DNA of 6,435 bases from Bacteroides sp. UBA939 (GTDB lineage: Bacteria; Bacteroidota; Bacteroidia; Bacteroidales; Bacteroidaceae), in contig NZ_DBDF01000024.1 of the NCBI RefSeq assembly GCF_002293435.1, positions 3,091-9,525 on the forward strand. Direction: 5' to 3'. The notes beneath the pieces were generated by a model, which saw only the letters and a program-made list of their open reading frames with translations, ran no database searches and was not told the DNA's origin. The position numbers and the translations under genes were made by a program. Positions within the stretch are counted from its first letter, which is position 1. Each line of letters opens with the position of its first letter. Positions 1 through 6,435 of this stretch are shown piece by piece.

Positions 1-494
1 TCGTGGAACATGGTCTTAAGCCAGTTGTCAGTCAACCAGGAAACAGTGGGATGATCAGGAGTATCATTTACCTTATTGATGGTAATTTTTATTCCCGAAG
101 TGGCATAGGCCAGGGTTACCGTACCCGTCGAACCTGTTGTGTACTTTGCGGTACCCACAAGATTGATGACGCGTGGAGAATATCCCCGCGTGAAGTTTAT
201 TCCCGCCGACTCCGAAATCACGTCGAGCCACATATACTTCAGTATTTGAGCCACCACAACGCTCTTTTCAATCTTCGCAGGCGTATAGTCAAACTTTACA
301 TCCGAATCAACATCGTTCCACTTGTAGTGGAATTCCATATTATACGGATCTGTATAGTTTTTTGTCAACCATATATCAAATGGCGTCTGTTCCTCATTGC
401 TGTCTATAATGATACTCTCTCCAAGTTTCTCATCAGAGCAAGCTGTTATTATAAACGCGAACAGGCAAACGGTAAGTATTACATATTTGTTCAT
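1..494 (-). CDS. SusCD-associated zinc metallohydrolase-like lipoprotein (N-terminal part, runs off left edge)
   Basis: Partial gene: 164 codons plus two bases are visible and the 3' part is outside the window. The start is the ATG at 494-492, 22 nt after the susD-like stop. Residues 1-18 form a signal peptide and ITAC with Cys19 is a lipobox. Cys19 is followed by SDEK, an acidic stretch resembling the Bacteroidetes lipoprotein export signal, so surface exposure is likely. Segments such as FDIWLTKNY, AGINFTRGYSP and INLVGTAKY match, from memory, the family called substrate import-associated zinc metallohydrolase lipoprotein (putative zinc-binding metallopeptidase, Peptidase_Mx1 type). Its members usually sit beside SusC/SusD pairs. 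The visible part ends in LKTMFH plus GA, where this family normally begins its HExxH zinc site, so the last His is probably the first zinc ligand. The motif itself is not visible. Inferred role: outer-surface hydrolysis, probably of peptides, feeding the neighbouring transporter. The family call is fairly sure; activity and substrate are not. Confidence 0.8.
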   Translation of the reverse strand, partial: MNKYVILTVCLFAFIITACSDEKLGESIIIDSNEEQTPFDIWLTKNYTDPYNMEFHYKWNDVDSDVKFDYTPAKIEKSVVVAQILKYMWLDVISESAGINFTRGYSPRVINLVGTAKYTTGSTGTVTLAYATSGIKITINKVNDTPDHPTVSWLTDNWLKTMFH

Positions 495-516
495 AGCTTC
501 ATATTTATTGATTACA

Positions 517-2106
517 TTATCTTGGATTGGGCGCGAGACCGGATGCTATCACCTTTTTGGGCAATTGAATGGCAAAGCGTTTGTCACCTACCTGTAGCTT
601 TTCCAATACGCTGACATCGTTCGTACTGGATATTTCACGACGGACAACATCCATTTTCAGTCGTTTCAGGTCGAACCATCTCAAACCGTCGAAAACCGTT
701 TCAATACGGCGGAAGTGAGTCACACAGTTAAGGTACGCATCCTGCTTATCAGAAGCCAACTGAATACCGAAACGCCTCCTGAGCGTAGGTGATTCGGGTG
801 TCCATTCTTCTACATCTTTGCCATAAATTTCGTGCACCCCAGCGTCGGTGAGATTCACGATGTTTACGCACCATGATTCCAGCCACATATTCATATCAGC
901 CAACGCAAGGTCGTATTGCTCGGTCATAATGTATGCCTCGGCGCGGCAAAGCAAGGTCTCAAGTGCAGAGAAGATTACTTTTGTCGCTGTTCTGTATCCC
1001 GTATTGTTTACAACATCTGTTGTTTGAAACGTATAATATGTTTTAGGTATTATCACGTAAACAGGAACGGAAGAAGAAGAAGCCGTCCAAACGTATGGAT
1101 AAAAGGTAGCGGTTGAACCTCCACTGCCCCATATTCCCGGACTTTTCATCAATTCGGTATCGGCCAGATAAGGACTTACCGACCAAAGTTTGCCATCACC
1201 ATAGTTGGCGTAAACATTTCCACACCGGCTCCTGATGTTGGCTATCATCAGATTAGCCGGTTCTTCCGAAGAGGTGTATTTCTTGGACAGTTCGGCAAAG
1301 TTTGTTGAATTCCCAGAACCATAGTTAGGCCAAAAAGAACGACTTGGCAATAAGCTTGCCGGGTTTTTGGTCAGTGTCAGTGTAGCGTACTCAATCACCT
1401 TTTGATAGTCGCCCTTATACAGGTAAAAACGTGTAGCAAACGCGTATGCCGCCTTTTTGTTAAAGTGCCATTTGGGTTGCGAATAGCTGTCGTTGTCTAC
1501 GAGCGGCAAACCGGCAAGGATGTCTTCCTCTATATTTTGGTAGTTCGACAGGACACTCTCACGCTCGTATTTCGGATTGACGGTATTCTCTATCCCTTTC
1601 ATATAATAAACACCCAGATCACTTGCACTCGTTTCGGCATTGTAGTGTAGGCCAAAAATATTGACAAGAAGAAAATGCGACCATGCCCGGCACATCAATG
1701 CCTCGCCTTTCTGTGCATTCAGGCTGGTAGGGCTTCCCAAGTCTTCGATGGCCTGCAACGCTGCATTCGCATGGGCAATGGCATAATAAGCTTCTTGCCA
1801 AAAGTCATCCGCCGAGTCTGTGCAATCTTGCACTTGGTCTAACCATAATGCAACTTCAGCATACAATGATTCGTATGCGCTTGATGTGGCGGAAGTGGCA
1901 TGTCTCTTATCTCCATTATCCGACGAAAGTTCTGCCATGATGATGGGCGGCATCGGGTATGCATTCACAAGAAGCATTGAAACTTTCTCTTCGGTGTCTA
2001 TATCGGTTCTATTGTCGGGCGATGTATCGAGAAATTTGTCGAAAGGCTCACAGCCGGTTAGCAAGACACCTATAATAAATAGCGTATATAAACTATATTT
2101 TTTCAT
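517..2106 (-). CDS. RagB/SusD-family nutrient uptake outer-membrane lipoprotein
   Basis: Complete 529-residue protein, a normal length for SusD homologues. SusD proteins are helical, TPR-rich surface lipoproteins that form a lid over the SusC barrel and bind the substrate. The signal peptide is residues 1-18, with lipobox LLTGC and Cys19 as the lipidation site. The N-terminal SusD-like domain spans roughly residues 20-230. It includes the TPR-like helix GEALMCRAWSHFLLVNIFG at 134-152 and a second repeat around 214-246. The C-terminal RagB/SusD domain spans about 290-529, with ETLLCRAEAYI at 383-393, the family-typical DGLRWFDLKR at 473-482, and the hallmark ending LPKKVIASGLAPNPR. The ATG lies 17 nt after the susC-like stop, so the two are almost certainly cotranscribed. 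No frameshift or lost domain is seen. The ligand cannot be deduced; family members bind glycans or peptides, and the downstream metallohydrolase-like gene favours peptides. Confidence 0.95.
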   Translation of the reverse strand: MKKYSLYTLFIIGVLLTGCEPFDKFLDTSPDNRTDIDTEEKVSMLLVNAYPMPPIIMAELSSDNGDKRHATSATSSAYESLYAEVALWLDQVQDCTDSADDFWQEAYYAIAHANAALQAIEDLGSPTSLNAQKGEALMCRAWSHFLLVNIFGLHYNAETSASDLGVYYMKGIENTVNPKYERESVLSNYQNIEEDILAGLPLVDNDSYSQPKWHFNKKAAYAFATRFYLYKGDYQKVIEYATLTLTKNPASLLPSRSFWPNYGSGNSTNFAELSKKYTSSEEPANLMIANIRSRCGNVYANYGDGKLWSVSPYLADTELMKSPGIWGSGGSTATFYPYVWTASSSSVPVYVIIPKTYYTFQTTDVVNNTGYRTATKVIFSALETLLCRAEAYIMTEQYDLALADMNMWLESWCVNIVNLTDAGVHEIYGKDVEEWTPESPTLRRRFGIQLASDKQDAYLNCVTHFRRIETVFDGLRWFDLKRLKMDVVRREISSTNDVSVLEKLQVGDKRFAIQLPKKVIASGLAPNPR

Positions 2107-2123
2107 ATCATTACTTTTTAAAA

Positions 2124-5100
2124 TTATAGACCTAAAGAAAGGGTAGCCGTAATTTGCTTGGCAAATGGTGAAGATACACCACCGGATTGTACAAACTCCG
2201 GATCTTGTCCATTCAATTTTTTATCAGCATAGAGCAGGAACAGGTTCGTTCCCTGAAGTTTTAGCGAGAGGCTGTTCAGCCCGATATTTTTCACATACTT
2301 CTTCGGTACGTTATACGACAGGCTGATTTCCTTTACACGGACAAATCCTCCGTCGGCAATACGCTCGGTCGAATAATTGTATGCCGAATACGCATAGCGT
2401 ACGTTATTATACGCACTGGTTGTTTGGGTGTTGTAAACTTGACGATACGCCAAGACTGCCGGAAGTACGCCGGGTGTATTCTCGTCACCGGGCTTCATCC
2501 ATCGGTTATTGAACTCAAGCGGAGTAGCCATCAGATCCGAGTAATAACGGGAGAACACCGGATTGAGGCGTACTTTATTGCCGAACGAATAGGTAACAAA
2601 TACGTTAAGTCTGAAATCTTTATAACGGAATATATTACCCAAACTGCCATACAATGTCGGTTCCATAGAGCCTTCATACTTAAGGAAGCCGGTATTTATG
2701 GTTTCCTGGAAGTCGACAAACTGGCTTATCTCACCGTCCGCGTTATAGAAAGTAGGAATACCCTCCTTATTCAATCCTGCAAAAGGAATAGAAAACAGTG
2801 CACGGCTCGGATAGCCTACCATTGGCGCGCTCACACCACGCGTAAGCTCGGAAACACTTCGTCCTGTTTCAAGCTTTGTGATCTCTGTCTTGTTGTATGA
2901 GAATATGTAGTCGGTATTCCAGGTGAAGTTTTTGCGTTTGATATTCGTTACGGAAAGTTGCAAATCGACTCCGTTGGTTTTCATGGCAGCTGTATTGGCT
3001 CTTTTGTTTATGAAGCCTCCGATACCGGAAGTGAAAACAGGTCCTACAAGGTCGTAGTTATTACGCCAGTATATATCGCCGGTGAAATTGATGCGGTTGT
3101 CAAGAAATCCCAAATCAACACCGAAATTAAACTCATGCTTCTTTTCGTAAGTCAATTCAATATTGCCAAGAGAGGATATGTAATTGTACATCTCGCGGTC
3201 TGTTCCGTTTGGACGCCATTTTTCGGCACTTCTGAATATGATATCCGCATTGGAAAGACCACCTCTTGCTCCCGTAAGGCTGTATGATATGCGCCCCGTG
3301 GCATGTGACAGAATTTTCTGTTTGCCAAACCATTCCTCTTCGTGCGCATTCCATGCAAGACCTACGTTCCATGTTGGCAACCAGCGCGAATCGCGCGATT
3401 TACCCATCATGTTGCTTCCCTCATTACGGGCAGTAAGATTGATATTATACTTTCCCTTATACGAATAGTTCAGCAATCCGAAGAATGCCACACTGCGGTC
3501 TCTGTTTGTCGAGTATGTAAAATAGTCGTATCCTTCGTCGAATCCCTTTCGGAATGCTTCATAGGCATATTTAGACACGTCTCCCATGGAGTATTGACGT
3601 CCCCATCCGCGGAACCAGGAACGGTCTTTTTCGGCGGATGTCATTTCCATACCTGCGTACAACTTGACAATGTGATCGTCGAAAAAGATTTTATTATAGT
3701 CTCCCGTCAGGCGGAACGCATAGCTCGTTGCCTTACGATCTGTCCGGTCATAGATACCTCCATCGGGCAATACAGTGATAGGTATGTCGTAAGGATTATT
3801 AGGGTCATTCCATAGATAGCTGTTATTGTCTAATACATGTTGCTCACCCATGGCTCTATACGCCAAAGCTGTGTTCGAGTTATCCTTAATATTATGTTCA
3901 ATGGAAGAAGTGCTGTATGTCATCGATCCCAACGCGCTGAAAGTGAGTTCCTTTATGGGCTTATATTGCAATTCACCCTGAATCAGCAAGTCGACAACAT
4001 TATAATCCATATAATTGTTTTTGAGTTCGTTGTGAATATTAAACGCGGCATAATCGCGCGTATAAAACTCGTTGGGATCTAATGTGCGTGATGTGTTCAA
4101 AGCATAACTGTAGGGGTTAATGTCGAACGAACGGGACACTTCGCCATAGAGCGCGCTGACATCTCGGCTCAGTGTGCCGGGAGCGCGTTGCTTACGATAC
4201 GACAGGGTCGACTTTAAGGATGCGGTAAGCTTCTTACTAATATGGTGGTCTAACTTCATCATCGCTGTGTACCGATTAACCCGACTCGACTCATACCAAC
4301 CCGGGTCGATCATCATACTTACAGAACCATAGTATTGCGTCTTATCGCTACCGCCACTGATGCCAACGGAGTGGTTCTGCTGCAAAGCCATGGAGAAAAG
4401 TTCTTTAAACCAGTCCGTGTTTCTCATTTCCGCTGCGCGCAGGTACGCATTTTTAGCTTTCTCCGTGTTGGGCAACAAGAATCCGCCCATCGTCTCGTCA
4501 TAAGTGTTCATCATTTCATACATCTTGCCATAAACGCCACTGGTGCGGTCACGGTAAGTATTCGTAAAGTTCAGCCAACCTTTATCCTCCAACTCACGAT
4601 AGAAGCCCATCTGATCTTGAGAGTTCATGATGTTGAACGTCGAATAACTGGGGACAAGCCGGGTGGTAAATTCACCGCTATAACTGATTGACGACTGTCC
4701 CTGACGACCTTTTTTGGTGGTAACAACAATCACGCCCGCCATGGCCTTTGCTCCGTATATGGATGTTGCCGACCCGTCTTTCAGAATATCAAACGATTCT
4801 ATATCGTTTGCATTCAATCCTGCAATGGCATTACTGATCAGTGTTTCGGCATCTCCTGAAGAAAGGGCGTCCGAACTTACATCGGCCACATTTTCAATAA
4901 TTACTCCGTCAACAACCCAAAGAGGTTTTGAATCGCCATACAGAGAGGTGGCACCACGTACTTTGATCTTCGGCGCTGTACCGAATGTTCCCGAAACGTT
5001 CTGTACCGATACGCCCGCCACACGTCCTTCGAGTGAACGGCTAATGTCGGCAACACCATCGAGCTTTACATTTTCCGACCTCAAATTTGAGGATGCTCCG

Positions 5101-5576
5101 GTAAACAAGCGTTTATCCATCTTGGTCATACCAGTCACCACAACCTCGTCGAGTATCTGCGCATCGTCTTTGAGTACGATTCGCATCAAGCCCGAGCGAA
5201 TAGATACGGTTTGTGTTTCCATACCAATGTATGAAATGATAATCTCTTTGGCCGAAGCGGGAATATTGACGACATTGAACTTGCCGTTGAGATCGGTAAT
5301 GCCACCAAGCCCCTCCGTTCCTTTAATTAGTATCGAAGCCCCAATAATAGGCTCGCCCGTCTCATCAACCACTACGCCTTGTACAGTGCGCTGTTGTTGC
5401 TGTTGAGACAACATGTCCGCAGTGTCCCTTTCCTCCGCGGATTTCGGAATAATCTCATCAGAAAACTCTTTTGTTGGAGAGTTCTCAACACGACCGAAGC
5501 CGTCAGTAGCATAACTTGCTCCGGCCCCTAAACATAGTAGCCATACCAAAAATGACTTTAACCTTAAGTTTTTCAT
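2124..5576 (-). CDS. SusC/RagA-family TonB-linked outer-membrane transporter
   Basis: Complete 1150-residue TonB-dependent transporter, the energised outer-membrane channel of a SusCD pair. A signal peptide covers residues 1-23, with likely cleavage after SYA. Residues 24-62 are a hydrophilic, acidic linker ending in five glutamines. A carboxypeptidase regulatory-like beta-sandwich domain follows (about 64-137: VQGVVVDETGEPIIGASI, then ITDLNGKF). The TonB-box-like DEVVVTG is at 143-149. The plug domain (about 150-290) contains the SusC signatures PLWVVDGV and DILKDGSATSIYGAKAMAGV. The rest, about 300-1150, is the 22-strand-type barrel and ends in ATLSLGL. There is no N-terminal STN domain between the signal peptide and the regulatory domain. 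This transporter is therefore unlikely to signal through a FecI/FecR-type sigma/anti-sigma pair, and none is visible nearby. The long loop after PLWVVDGV (about 225-258) fits, from memory, a SusC subgroup often found beside zinc-metallohydrolase lipoproteins. The substrate is unknown. It is first in the operon, and the only plausible start is at 5576. Confidence 0.96.
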   Translation of the reverse strand: MKNLRLKSFLVWLLCLGAGASYATDGFGRVENSPTKEFSDEIIPKSAEERDTADMLSQQQQQRTVQGVVVDETGEPIIGASILIKGTEGLGGITDLNGKFNVVNIPASAKEIIISYIGMETQTVSIRSGLMRIVLKDDAQILDEVVVTGMTKMDKRLFTGASSNLRSENVKLDGVADISRSLEGRVAGVSVQNVSGTFGTAPKIKVRGATSLYGDSKPLWVVDGVIIENVADVSSDALSSGDAETLISNAIAGLNANDIESFDILKDGSATSIYGAKAMAGVIVVTTKKGRQGQSSISYSGEFTTRLVPSYSTFNIMNSQDQMGFYRELEDKGWLNFTNTYRDRTSGVYGKMYEMMNTYDETMGGFLLPNTEKAKNAYLRAAEMRNTDWFKELFSMALQQNHSVGISGGSDKTQYYGSVSMMIDPGWYESSRVNRYTAMMKLDHHISKKLTASLKSTLSYRKQRAPGTLSRDVSALYGEVSRSFDINPYSYALNTSRTLDPNEFYTRDYAAFNIHNELKNNYMDYNVVDLLIQGELQYKPIKELTFSALGSMTYSTSSIEHNIKDNSNTALAYRAMGEQHVLDNNSYLWNDPNNPYDIPITVLPDGGIYDRTDRKATSYAFRLTGDYNKIFFDDHIVKLYAGMEMTSAEKDRSWFRGWGRQYSMGDVSKYAYEAFRKGFDEGYDYFTYSTNRDRSVAFFGLLNYSYKGKYNINLTARNEGSNMMGKSRDSRWLPTWNVGLAWNAHEEEWFGKQKILSHATGRISYSLTGARGGLSNADIIFRSAEKWRPNGTDREMYNYISSLGNIELTYEKKHEFNFGVDLGFLDNRINFTGDIYWRNNYDLVGPVFTSGIGGFINKRANTAAMKTNGVDLQLSVTNIKRKNFTWNTDYIFSYNKTEITKLETGRSVSELTRGVSAPMVGYPSRALFSIPFAGLNKEGIPTFYNADGEISQFVDFQETINTGFLKYEGSMEPTLYGSLGNIFRYKDFRLNVFVTYSFGNKVRLNPVFSRYYSDLMATPLEFNNRWMKPGDENTPGVLPAVLAYRQVYNTQTTSAYNNVRYAYSAYNYSTERIADGGFVRVKEISLSYNVPKKYVKNIGLNSLSLKLQGTNLFLLYADKKLNGQDPEFVQSGGVSSPFAKQITATLSLGL

Positions 5577-5683
5577 TGTACAGTTTTTAAGAACATGTTT
5601 CGATTTGTTAGTAAATTAATCTCATTTAACACAATATCTTGAAGCGAGAGATTTCATAAGCCATTTTAAGAGCTTTTTCCCTT

Positions 5684-5693
5684 ACTTTAAAGT
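5684..5693. promoter_or_regulatory. 10-bp perfect palindrome near the predicted transcription start
   Basis: ACTTTAAAGT is a perfect palindrome lying 8 bp downstream of the candidate -7 box, at or just after the predicted transcription start. A dimeric regulator could bind such a site. It is short and A/T rich, so chance occurrence is quite possible, and no regulator gene is in the window to pair with it. Confidence 0.2.
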
Positions 5694-5701
5694 TCCAACG
5701 G

Positions 5702-5709
5702 CAAAAATA
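5702..5709 (-). promoter_or_regulatory. Candidate Bacteroidetes -7 promoter element for the operon
   Basis: On the minus strand this reads TATTTTTG, an exact match to the Bacteroidetes primary sigma -7 consensus TAnnTTTG. Transcription would start near 5694-5697, giving a leader of about 120 nt before the transporter ATG. No TTTG -33 element is found about 20 bp upstream, only T- and A-runs, so the call rests on one element plus position in a very T-rich region where chance matches are likely. Confidence 0.45.
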
Positions 5710-5797
5710 TATAAAAAATCGGTTTTTTAAAAAAAAAGAATAAAAAAGATAATAGATTAACCAAAAAAAACATCATGAACCTGTTTAGGTTTTATTC

Positions 5798-5818
5798 GTT
5801 AGAGTTTACGTAAATTAG
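5798..5818 (+). repeat. Left terminal inverted repeat of the IS remnant
   Basis: The sequence begins GTTAGAGTTT and ends AAATTAG. It pairs with the right-end repeat at 6331-6351, with 18 of 21 positions matching, including nine in a row at the outer end. The transposase stop codon (5815-5817) lies inside this repeat, showing how compact the element is. Confidence 0.8.
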
Positions 5819-6292
5819 TGTTTGTATGTCCACGGCTTGCTATTAATTCTCAGATTATGCAAAGCAGCACATGTAGCAAATACCCGTTCCACAAACGAGT
5901 TAGCTCTGAGACGACATTCGTCTTTGACTATTCTCATTACCTTGGCACTGCCAATGGCATGTTCCACACGTACCCTAATGCGAGAGACTTCCGTGTTGAA
6001 GCCCTTCCCTTTCGGTATCGTCATGGAGCAATACAGGCTGAAACCCTCCCGGGAGAGTTCACAAAGGCGTTGGGAAAGTTCCTTGTCGGTCTGTGCCGAC
6101 ACAAGACCCATTGTTTCAAGGCTCAGGCGAAGGATGTGGGTCACTACGGCGTTTGCCGTTCATCTCATGTTCAGACAAGTAATCGTCATGCGCTGCCTCG
6201 AAGAAGGGAAGCAGGTTGGGAAACTGAGCATGGTCCATGCCGGTCAGGGAGCGGAAACTCTTGGGGTTATCTTTATGGTCGGTATAATTCAT
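5815..6292 (-). pseudogene. IS5-family DDE transposase, internally deleted and frameshifted
   Basis: Two fragments in different frames form one broken gene. The N-terminal fragment starts at the ATG at 6292 and gives 50 family-like residues (SFRSLTGMDHAQFPNLLPFF, then EHEMNGKRRS). It then leaves frame near 6143 and stops at 6116. The C-terminal fragment, about 109 codons ending at 5815, continues with ILRLSLETMGLV, AQTDKELSQRL, then IPKGKGF and IRVRVEHAIGSAK, and ends in CAALHNLRI. Against the usual family layout of about 350-380 residues (from memory), there is a deletion after NGKRRS, a larger one after KELSQRLCEL, and probably a small one after KGKGF. The parts carrying both catalytic aspartates are gone. 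The C-terminal R-x3-E-x6-K signature with its catalytic Glu is intact (R57, E61, K68 counting from 6144). The product cannot be an active transposase. The GTG at 6144 is an artefact of the deletion junction rather than a real start. Confidence 0.85.
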
Positions 6293-6330
6293 GCAAATAA
6301 AGGTACGCGCATACGCGATAAATAATAAAT

Positions 6331-6351
6331 CTAAGTTACATTAACTCTAAC
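6331..6351 (-). repeat. Right terminal inverted repeat of the IS remnant
   Basis: Read on the minus strand from its outer end it begins GTTAGAGTTA and ends AACTTAG, matching the left repeat at 18 of 21 positions. It lies 38 bp upstream of the transposase start codon. The final base (6351) overlaps the first base of the tandem repeat outside the element. Confidence 0.8.
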
Positions 6352-6404
6352 CTGCATTATTCATGCTTCAGGAGTTAGCCTGCATTATTCATATTTCAGG
6401 AGTT
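6351..6404. repeat. Two-copy tandem repeat beside the IS end
   Basis: Copy 1 (6351-6376) and copy 2 (6379-6404) each read CCTGCATTATTCAT, two variable bases (GC or AT), then TTCAGGAGTT. They agree at 24 of 26 positions with a period of 28 bp. The repeat begins at the outer end of the right inverted repeat. Two copies are too few, and the spacing too short, for a CRISPR array. Confidence 0.75.
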
Positions 6405-6435
6405 TATAAGCAGGACTATCTCTATTCTCCTCCTC
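6385..6435 (-). CDS. Possible C-terminal end of an unidentified gene entering from the right edge
   Basis: On the minus strand one frame is open from the window edge for 16 codons (EEENRDSPAYKLLKYE) and ends in TAA at 6387-6385. The other two frames on this strand stop earlier. The last codons lie in the outer copy of the tandem repeat, and the inner copy repeats the same ending (LLKHE plus TAA). Sixteen codons are far too few to prove coding or name a family, so this is only a pointer to what may lie to the right. Confidence 0.2.
   Translation of the reverse strand, partial: EEENRDSPAYKLLKYE

Larger units (their letters stand above)
5577..5797 (-). other. A/T-rich intergenic leader region upstream of the transporter operon
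   Basis: This 221-bp stretch lies between the IS remnant and the transporter start, and I find no gene in it. The part at 5703-5770 is very A/T rich, with long A and T runs (on the minus strand, nine T then six A around 5724-5738), the kind of sequence that bends DNA or acts as an upstream promoter element. The part at 5577-5697 would be the untranslated leader of the operon. The leader just before the transporter ATG is A-rich with no clear Shine-Dalgarno sequence, as is usual in Bacteroidetes. Confidence 0.7.
5798..6351 (-). mobile_element. Internally deleted IS5-family insertion sequence remnant (554 bp)
   Basis: The element is bounded by 21-bp imperfect inverted repeats at 5798-5818 and 6331-6351 (18/21 matching) that enclose one broken transposase gene. 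Complete elements with this type of transposase are roughly 1.2-1.3 kb (from memory), so more than half the interior is missing while both ends remain. This is the arrangement of a non-autonomous, MITE-like derivative that a related full-length transposase could in principle move. No convincing target-site duplication is seen: the bases outside the ends are TTC on the left and CTG on the right. The insertion may be old, may duplicate only 2-4 bp hidden by mutation, or the exact ends may differ by a few bases from those given. It lies about 90 bp upstream of the operon's candidate promoter and points the same way. Confidence 0.8.

Noticed and set aside
4714..5406. A 230-codon plus-strand open frame antisense to the transporter, and a 203-codon one at 3-614.
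   Set aside because: They lie opposite well-recognised minus-strand genes; their translations show no family features and mirror the codon pattern of the real genes.
5392..5406. Run of Gln codons in the transporter considered as a phase-variable tract.
   Set aside because: Mixed CAA and CAG codons in five units; length change would keep the frame, so no on/off switching is expected.
5778..5791. Small hairpin AACCT-GTTT-AGGTT between the IS and the operon, with a T-run further along on the minus strand.
   Set aside because: The stem is only 5 bp and A/T rich, and the run of eight T is separated from it by seven bases, so it does not make a convincing intrinsic terminator.
6302..6319. CG-rich repeat (ACGCG CAT ACGCG) in the transposase leader, considered as an operator or origin-like site.
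   Set aside because: Only two 5-bp units inside the IS leader; no other copies and no associated gene to give it meaning.
5818..6325. Two plus-strand open frames (160 and 167 codons) across the IS remnant.
   Set aside because: The minus strand here encodes clear transposase segments; the plus-strand products look like nothing known and cover the inverted repeat and leader.
6351..6404. The two repeat copies considered as the start of a CRISPR array.
   Set aside because: Only 2 bp separate the copies, no spacers exist and no cas genes are present.

Overview
The window looks like a member of the Bacteroidota, most likely order Bacteroidales. It holds a SusC/SusD-type outer-membrane import pair, its lipoproteins carry the expected signal sequences, its leaders are A-rich without clear Shine-Dalgarno sites, and a candidate promoter matches the Bacteroidetes -7 consensus TAnnTTTG. 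All genes that can be supported lie on the minus strand and read right to left. The long plus-strand reading frames are shadows of these genes.

The left five-sixths (1-5576) is a tight operon, in transcription order: a SusC/RagA-family TonB-dependent transporter (5576-2124), a SusD/RagB-family surface lipoprotein (2106-517), and the N-terminal 164 residues of a third lipoprotein (494 to the window edge). The third resembles the SusCD-associated zinc metallohydrolase lipoproteins. The gaps are 17 and 22 nt. Together they suggest a surface module in which SusD captures a substrate, the lipoprotein hydrolase probably trims it, and SusC takes it through the outer membrane using TonB energy. The substrate cannot be read from the sequence; peptide or protein fragments are the best guess, because the third gene looks like a metallopeptidase.

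Upstream of the operon (5577-5797) is an A/T-rich non-coding region with a candidate promoter and an untranslated leader of about 120 nt.

To its right (5798-6351) is a 554-bp remnant of an IS5-family insertion sequence. It has imperfect 21-bp terminal inverted repeats (18/21 matching) and an internally deleted, frameshifted transposase that has lost both catalytic aspartates but keeps the C-terminal R-x3-E-x6-K motif. It reads in the same direction as the operon. Next to its outer end is a two-copy tandem repeat (26-bp unit, 28-bp period, 24/26 identical), possibly a duplicated 3' end of an upstream gene that runs off the right edge.

No tRNA, rRNA, CRISPR array or clear intrinsic terminator was seen. 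The content fits known Bacteroidales biology; I see no convincing evidence of a wholly new system.
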